Shown piece by piece: positions 34,038-38,113 of a stretch of 38,113 nucleotides of DNA. The translations under genes and the position numbers were made by a program. The DNA is from Trueperaceae bacterium. GTDB lineage: Bacteria > Deinococcota > Deinococci > Deinococcales > Trueperaceae. Under the pieces are notes generated by a model that was not told the origin of the DNA, did not search any database, and saw nothing but the letters and a program-made list of their open reading frames with translations. Position 1 is the first letter of the stretch. The number at the start of each line of letters is the position of its first letter. The stretch covers positions 5,273 to 43,385 of the forward strand of contig JAABSI010000017.1 in assembly GCA_011390455.1 (NCBI GenBank), written 5' to 3'.

Positions 34038-34055
34038 GGCTCGGTGGCGCCTGCC

Positions 34056-34799
34056 CTATCGGACTTCGGCCAGCAGCGCCCGCGCCGCTTCCAGGTCTTT
34101 GCGCTCCAGGAAGGTCGACGCCGGCAGCGCCACCGCCACCTCGAGCTGCACGAGCGCGGCCGCCGCGTCGTCCCGGTCGACGAGCACCTGTGCGAAGGCC
34201 AGCCGGTGCGTGATCTCGTCGGGCTCGAGCGCGATCGCCCGCTCGAAGGACGGCGCCACCGAGCCGCGGCGCCCGCCGGCGATCCACGGGACGTCGTGGT
34301 GGAAGAGGCCGCGCGCGTGCCACGCGGCCGCGTGGTCGGGGTCGAGCTCCAGGGTGCGCTCCAGCGCACGCTCCACTTGGGCGGCGAGGTTGAGCGACTG
34401 GAACACGCCTCGGTACTGCGCCAGCCGCCCGAGCGCGCGGGCGACCTCGAAGTGCGCGTCGGGTTCGTCGGGCGCGAGGTCGGCGGCGCGCTCCGCCATG
34501 CCCGCGGCGCGCGCGAAGAGCGCCTCGCGCTCGGCGTCGGCGTCCTCGGGGAGCTGCGCGGCCGCGTAGACGGCGGCGCGCGCGAGCAGGAGGTGGGCGC
34601 GGGCGTCGTCGGCGTCGGTGGCGATCGCGGCCTCGAAGGCGGCGATGGCGCCGTCGAAGTCGCCCTGGTCGATCGCGCGCAGGCCGGTGCCCACGTCGGC
34701 GAAGGCCACACCGAAGGCCCCGAACAGCGCCACGAGCAGCGACGCGGCGAGCGTACGGGCGAGGGCGAGCGGGCTCCGGCAGGTCGGTCGGTTCGGCAT
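34056..34799 (-). CDS. Exported tetratricopeptide-repeat protein
   Basis: A 247-residue protein with an N-terminal signal peptide (hydrophobic ~9-33, AFA cleavage region) and then helical TPR-type repeats: GDFDGAIAAFEAAIATDADD, APDEPDAHFEVARALGR, LELDPDHAAAWHARGLFHHD and LEPDEITHRLAFAQVL. It probably serves as a periplasmic protein-interaction scaffold. AGGAGGAGCGC leads to the ATG at 34799; the upstream extension of the frame is arginine-rich and non-coding. No partner is evident in the neighbourhood. Confidence 0.82.
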   Translation of the reverse strand: MPNRPTCRSPLALARTLAASLLVALFGAFGVAFADVGTGLRAIDQGDFDGAIAAFEAAIATDADDARAHLLLARAAVYAAAQLPEDADAEREALFARAAGMAERAADLAPDEPDAHFEVARALGRLAQYRGVFQSLNLAAQVERALERTLELDPDHAAAWHARGLFHHDVPWIAGGRRGSVAPSFERAIALEPDEITHRLAFAQVLVDRDDAAAALVQLEVAVALPASTFLERKDLEAARALLAEVR

Positions 34800-34938
34800 G
34801 CGCTCCTCCTGGCCGCCGATCGGGGCCACGCGGCCCGCACCGCGCGCGCCCCTTCGAACGCTGGGGCACGCGGGTCGGCGGTACGACGTCGGGTCGTGCC
34901 GGATGGTACCCAATGCGTCGTCGACGCCTTCGATCTCG

Positions 34939-35382
34939 TCACCCAGCCGCGACACCAGCGCGCCCCCGCGACGCCCACCCCCGCACGACCAGGTACCCGA
35001 GCAAACCCACCGGCCCCACCATCAGCGTCGCGAACAGCAGCGGCGACGTCGCCCACCAAGGCACGCCACGCCCCCGCGCGTCGAGGTACACCCAGCGCCC
35101 CACGAACAGGTCGAAGGCAAGGAAGTGCACCCACGCGACCGTCGCTCCCTCGGGCGTGCCGAGCATCGGCGCGATCGCCTCGAGCGACGGGCTCGCCACC
35201 GCCCCGAGCACGCCGGGCAGCCCGGGCAGCACGAGCGCCAGGTAGAGCGCCGCGGCGGGTGCGGCGATCCACGGCGAGGCGACCACCCGCTGGGTGACGC
35301 GCCAACCGGGGAGCGCGATCATCAGGAGCCAGAACGGGGCGACGAGCAGGAAACTGGCGTCGAACAGAGTGGCCATGGTCAT
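34939..35382 (-). CDS. ABA4-like (DUF4281) membrane protein
   Basis: A 147-residue four-helix membrane protein. The conserved core TVAWVHFLAFDLFVGRWVYL, the early FWLLMIALPGWRVTQRVV and the late ATLMVGPVGLLGYLVVR identify the DUF4281/ABA4-like family. In plants the family acts in neoxanthin synthesis; in bacteria its function is unknown. It starts at ATG 35382, overlapping the stop of the preceding membrane-protein gene (ATGA), so the two form an operon under the TetR-type operator at 36432. Confidence 0.85.
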   Translation of the reverse strand: MTMATLFDASFLLVAPFWLLMIALPGWRVTQRVVASPWIAAPAAALYLALVLPGLPGVLGAVASPSLEAIAPMLGTPEGATVAWVHFLAFDLFVGRWVYLDARGRGVPWWATSPLLFATLMVGPVGLLGYLVVRGWASRGRAGVAAG

Positions 35383-36413
35383 GCGCCCATGCTCGCACCG
35401 GCGGGCGCCCCGTCGAACGCCTCGTCGACGTCGCCAGCGCCGCGCCGCACCACCCCCGCTGCCGCCAGCGCGCACGCGACCACGAGCGCGGCGAACGCCG
35501 CCCACGTCCAGACGTCCGGGCCGAGCAGCGGCTGGGCCCGCAGCGCTTGCCAGGTCACCCCCAGCGTCAGACCGAGGTAGCCGACGCCGGCGACGTGCAC
35601 CAGCCCGGCGCGCTGCCGCTCGCGCAGGCGTCGGCGTTGCAGCACGGCGCCCACCAACGGCAGCACCTGCAGCGCGTGCAGGCCGACGAAGTGGCCGACG
35701 CGCAGGTCGCCGGCGTCGCGGCGCCAGCCGACGATCGGCATGCCCGTCGGCGCACTCGAACCGTCCGCGGCCACGCCGTCGGGCGCGCCGACGCTGTGCG
35801 CGCCGACGAGCGTCACCGGCCCGCCGGCCTGCCATCCCGCGAGCTGCTGGGCGGTCGGGAGGGTCATCAGGATGGCCTGCGCCATGCCCAGCACGGTGAT
35901 CGCCATTCCCCAGCGCAGCGACGCGCCGAACGCCGCGGACGCGAAGCGCTGCGTCAGGAGCAGCACGGCGACGACGACGTTCGCGCCCATCAACACGTTG
36001 ATGGCTAGGCCCATCGCCGAGTAGAGCGCGGCGTCGAACGGGGTCGCGAAGTTGAAGTGGCTCGTCGTGCCCCGCACCACCTGCGCGAGGATGGCCACCC
36101 ACTCGACGACGAAGACCGCCAGCACCACCCAGCCGGCCAAGCGCACCAGCCGAGCGCGCCAGCGGACGTCCTGCCGCAGGTGCCCCAGCAGCCACAGCAG
36201 CGTGAAGGTGTAGACGCTGATGGAGACCGCGAACTTGGCCGGCTTGAGCCAGGCCGGCGCGCCGCCGATCGTCCGCGGGTCGAGCACCAAGCCCCCCACG
36301 AAGAGCGCGAGCAGGCCGAGGGTGGCGAGGCCCGACACCGCCAGCGGCCGGTGCTGGACGGCGAGGCGGCGCCAAACGGAGACGGGGGCGAGGGTGAGCG
36401 GGGACTGGGTCAT
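35379..36413 (-). CDS. Multi-spanning membrane protein of unknown family
   Basis: A 344-residue integral membrane protein with about eight hydrophobic segments. Polar features include WLKPAKFAVSISVYTFTLLW, an FNFATPFDAALYSAMG stretch and a VGHFVGLHALQVLPL helix, with histidines that could face the membrane interior; a ~40-residue Gly/Ala loop lies near 190-235. I do not recognise the family. GAGGAG precedes the ATG. It is first gene of the two-gene operon, with the ABA4-like gene behind it. Its promoter region contains the same operator as the tetR-type gene upstream, indicating control by that repressor. Confidence 0.8.
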   Translation of the reverse strand: MTQSPLTLAPVSVWRRLAVQHRPLAVSGLATLGLLALFVGGLVLDPRTIGGAPAWLKPAKFAVSISVYTFTLLWLLGHLRQDVRWRARLVRLAGWVVLAVFVVEWVAILAQVVRGTTSHFNFATPFDAALYSAMGLAINVLMGANVVVAVLLLTQRFASAAFGASLRWGMAITVLGMAQAILMTLPTAQQLAGWQAGGPVTLVGAHSVGAPDGVAADGSSAPTGMPIVGWRRDAGDLRVGHFVGLHALQVLPLVGAVLQRRRLRERQRAGLVHVAGVGYLGLTLGVTWQALRAQPLLGPDVWTWAAFAALVVACALAAAGVVRRGAGDVDEAFDGAPAGASMGA

Positions 36414-36431
36414 CGGGGGCTCCTCGTCGGC

Positions 36432-36444
36432 TGAACGGTGTTCA
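36432..36444 (-). promoter_or_regulatory. TetR-type operator of the membrane-protein operon
   Basis: TGAACGGTGTTCA, an imperfect 13-bp dyad that matches the operator in the TetR gene's own promoter at 12 of 13 bases. It lies 18 bases before the start codon of the membrane-protein operon. Confidence 0.7.
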
Positions 36445-36485
36445 TCTCGTGGTGTGTGCGGGCGGCGGGGTGAGCTGGCACGGCT

Positions 36486-37136
36486 TCAGGGGGTGCGGTA
36501 CAGGCCGTGGCGCATGACGTGCAGGCCGCGCTCGAGCAGCGCCAGCGCCTGGCCGGCGTCGACGTGCGGCATGGTCAGGTGCAGCGCCACGACCCCGTGG
36601 GTCCAGGCCCAGAGCCAGTTGGCGACGTCGCCCACGGGCCCGCGCTCGAGCTGCCCCGTCGCCATCGCCGCCTCGACCGCGTCGAGCAGGACGCCGAAGC
36701 CGTCGACCACGGCCGGGCCGTCGGGGCCCGCGCGCAGGATCATGTCGCCACGGCGCAGGAACATCAGTCGGTACTGGACGGGGTGGCTCAGACCAAAGGC
36801 GACGTACGCCCGCCCGATCGCCTCGATCCGTGCGATGGGGTCGGCCTCCCCCGCCGCCGCCCGGGTCAGCGCCTGGCCGAAGGTGGCGAACCCCTCGAGC
36901 GCCGCCTGGAACAGCAGGTCGTCCTTGTCGGCGAAGTGGAGGTAGACGGCGGACGGAGCAAAGCCCGCAGCCTCCGCCACCTGCCGCAGCGAGAAGCCGT
37001 CGACGTCGTGCTCGGCGAGCAGCCGGACGGCCGTCGCGAGGAGCTCGGCACGGGTGTCGGCGCCGGCGGCCCGGGCGGGACGGCGCTTCGCGCGCGGCTT
37101 CACGGCGTCGGGTCCGGGGCGGGCCTTGGAGCTCAT
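36486..37136 (-). CDS. TetR/AcrR-family transcriptional repressor
   Basis: A 216-residue regulator. A basic N-terminal tail (~1-27) is followed by the TetR helix-turn-helix: TRAELLATAVRLLAEHDVDG, then FSLRQVAEAAGFAPSAVYLHF and DKDDLL. The C-terminal ligand domain contains LSHPVQYRLMFL, typical of the WHG-domain (TetR_C_33) subgroup. It is autoregulated: the dyad TGAACAGTGTTCA sits between the -35 and -10 of its promoter, and the same site precedes the adjacent membrane-protein operon. The inducer is unknown. Confidence 0.9.
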   Translation of the reverse strand: MSSKARPGPDAVKPRAKRRPARAAGADTRAELLATAVRLLAEHDVDGFSLRQVAEAAGFAPSAVYLHFADKDDLLFQAALEGFATFGQALTRAAAGEADPIARIEAIGRAYVAFGLSHPVQYRLMFLRRGDMILRAGPDGPAVVDGFGVLLDAVEAAMATGQLERGPVGDVANWLWAWTHGVVALHLTMPHVDAGQALALLERGLHVMRHGLYRTP

Positions 37137-37143
37137 GCGACGC

Positions 37144-37172
37144 AGCCTACTGAACAGTGTTCACTTCGTCAA
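37144..37172 (-). promoter_or_regulatory. TetR-gene promoter with operator in the spacer
   Basis: Minus strand: TTGACG (37172-37167), 17-bp spacer, TAGGCT (37149-37144). The dyad TGAACAGTGTTCA (37151-37163) fills the spacer, the classic place for repression. TAGGCT is the same -10 as at the cytolysin promoter. Confidence 0.7.
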
Positions 37173-37185
37173 GCGGCGTCGCCCA

Positions 37186-37469
37186 TCACAACCACCCCTG
37201 CTCCCGCGCGATCCGCGCCGCCTCGACGCGGTTGCTCGCGCCGAGCTTGCCGATCGCCTCGGAGAGGTAACTGCGCACCGGGCCGTCGGCGAGCCCGAGC
37301 GCCTGCGCGATCTCGACGCTGCTGCGTCCCTCCCCCGCGAGCCGCAACACCTGACGCCCGCACCGTTGGGGCCGAGGACGGCGACGACCTCGCCGGGCGC
37401 CACGCTCAGATCGAAGCCCTTGAGCGCCACGGTGCGGCCATAGTCGTGGCCGACGCCCTCGAAGGTCAC
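37186..37469 (-). pseudogene. Fused remnants: ABC ATPase start joined to LuxR-type response-regulator end
   Basis: From a GTG at 37469 the sequence encodes the beginning of an ABC ATPase (TFEGVGHDYGRTVALKGFDL, then APGEVVAVLGPNGAG) and breaks off inside Walker A just before the Lys-Thr. At about 37356 it passes, with a frame shift, into the end of a NarL/LuxR-type response regulator: RQVLRLAGEGRSSVEIAQAL, GPVRSYLSEAIGKLGASNRV, then EAARIAREQGWL and a stop at 37186. Operons ordered ATPase-permease-histidine kinase-response regulator are common, so a single deletion of the middle would produce exactly this. Confidence 0.75.
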
Positions 37470-37542
37470 GGCCGGTCGGGTGGAGGGCGGAACGGGTGGG
37501 CGCTGAGGAGGGTTCCATGGAGCTCAGGGTGGCGCGGACGGC

Positions 37543-37571
37543 GGGTGCCCCGGTAGCGCGCCGGGGCACCC
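37543..37571. terminator. Strong stem-loop in divergent intergenic region
   Basis: Perfect 11-bp inverted repeat GGGTGCCCCGG (37543-37553) / CCGGGGCACCC (37561-37571) with loop TAGCGCG. It lies between the start of the ABC remnant and the last gene, which is an unusual place for a terminator. It may be left from a lost gene or act in the 5' leader. Confidence 0.4.
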
Positions 37572-37672
37572 GTACGGGGTGACGTCCTGGGACGGCACCC
37601 GTAACGCCCGGCAAACGGCCTCGGGGCATGATGGCCGTGCGGGCCCCACCCGCCCCTCGAGGAGGCCCGATC

Positions 37673-38113
37673 ATGCACCCCATCCGCCGTCTGCGCGCCG
37701 CGTCCCTGGTCCTCTGGATCACGGTCGCCCTCGTCGCCCTCGGCAGCGCCTTCGCCCAGGAGCCCGCCTACACCCCGACCGGCACCCTCGACGCCAGCAT
37801 CGACGGCGTCCCGGTGGCCTTCGGCACGTACGTGACCGTGGTCCCCGAACCGAGCGAGACCATCGACGACGCCCGCGCCCGCGCGCTGGCGGGCCAACTG
37901 GTCGGCCGCGAGGTCGCCACCGCCACGACGATCGCCACCGACCCGCTCGTCGTGAACGGCGTGGTCGCGATGCCCGCCACCCTCACGCTCGACCTGCGCG
38001 GCAGCGGCGGCGCCCCCGAGCGCGGCCGCGAGGACCGGCGCGAGCTGGTGCTCGGCATCCGGCTCGACCCCGAGACCCTCGCCTGGACCGGCGACCCGGA
38101 GCACGTCAGCGTC
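37673..38113 (+). CDS. Secreted protein of unknown function (runs off the window)
   Basis: The first 147 residues of an exported protein. A signal peptide (RRLRAASLVLWITVALVALG, cleavage after AFA before QEP) is followed by beta-rich sequence: TGTLDASIDGVPVAFGTYVT, a Thr/Ala-rich stretch, and LTLDLRGSGGAPERGREDRR. No family is recognised. GAGGAGG stands 8 bases before the ATG at 37673. The frame is open to the last base of the window, so the C-terminus is missing. Confidence 0.75.
   Translation, partial: MHPIRRLRAASLVLWITVALVALGSAFAQEPAYTPTGTLDASIDGVPVAFGTYVTVVPEPSETIDDARARALAGQLVGREVATATTIATDPLVVNGVVAMPATLTLDLRGSGGAPERGREDRRELVLGIRLDPETLAWTGDPEHVSV

Overview
The window is very GC-rich and has densely packed genes with strong Shine-Dalgarno sites. 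Many exported proteins have signal peptides ending in A-x-A-Q, and there are several lipoproteins. No rRNA, tRNA, phage or insertion-sequence genes were seen. Gene style and content (dipeptide-type transporter operon, DUF2249-cupin, AfsR-type regulator) suggest a high-GC free-living bacterium, perhaps Deinococcota of the Trueperales type. That placement is an inference and nothing in the window fixes it.

Layout. 1-2.3 kb: an alpha/beta hydrolase flanked by two copies of a ~133-bp promoter/palindrome/hairpin element, then a DUF2249-cupin gene and a small membrane protein of the heme-copper-oxidase type. Each of these two has an almost identical FNR/DNR-like promoter, suggesting a small NO- or low-oxygen-responsive regulon. 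2.4-7.4 kb: an AfsR/SARP-type regulator and, upstream on the same strand, a lipoprotein with the core of a cholesterol-dependent cytolysin whose membrane-binding domain 4 is replaced by a LamG lectin-like domain. A heptamer direct repeat with 11-bp period precedes the cytolysin promoter, as SARP regulators require. 7.6-13.7 kb: mixed single genes (secreted proteins, DinB, NAD epimerase, a phosphotriesterase-fold protein lacking its metal ligands, NTF2-like protein, secreted hydrolase, flavin reductase). 13.85-26.5 kb: a PucR regulator, an AT-rich dyad operator, and a long forward operon. The operon has an aminotransferase, a family-5 solute-binding protein, two permeases, a BPL_N protein, SDR, NodB-type deacetylase, SDR and YtcJ-type amidohydrolase, followed by an MFS carrier after a stem-loop. 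Most genes overlap by 4 bp, so this is probably one catabolic pathway for an amine- or amide-containing compound. It has no ATPase genes of its own.

26.5-28.8 kb: a two-gene minus-strand module of a MazG-type pyrophosphohydrolase and a nuclease-like/DUF2075 helicase, a candidate defence or nucleic-acid stress module. 28.9-34.8 kb: CPBP protease, cytochrome P450, Asp/Glu racemase, Asp-box lipoprotein, TPR protein. 34.9-37.2 kb: a TetR regulator and a two-gene membrane-protein operon, each with the same TGAAC-R-GTGTTCA operator. 37.2-37.5 kb: a gene ruin in which the start of an ABC ATPase is fused to the end of a LuxR-type response regulator. The window ends inside a secreted-protein gene.

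The most notable items are the CDC-like/LamG pore-forming lipoprotein with its likely dedicated regulator, the DNR-like twin promoters, the duplicated promoter element, the PucR catabolic operon and the MazG/DUF2075 pair.
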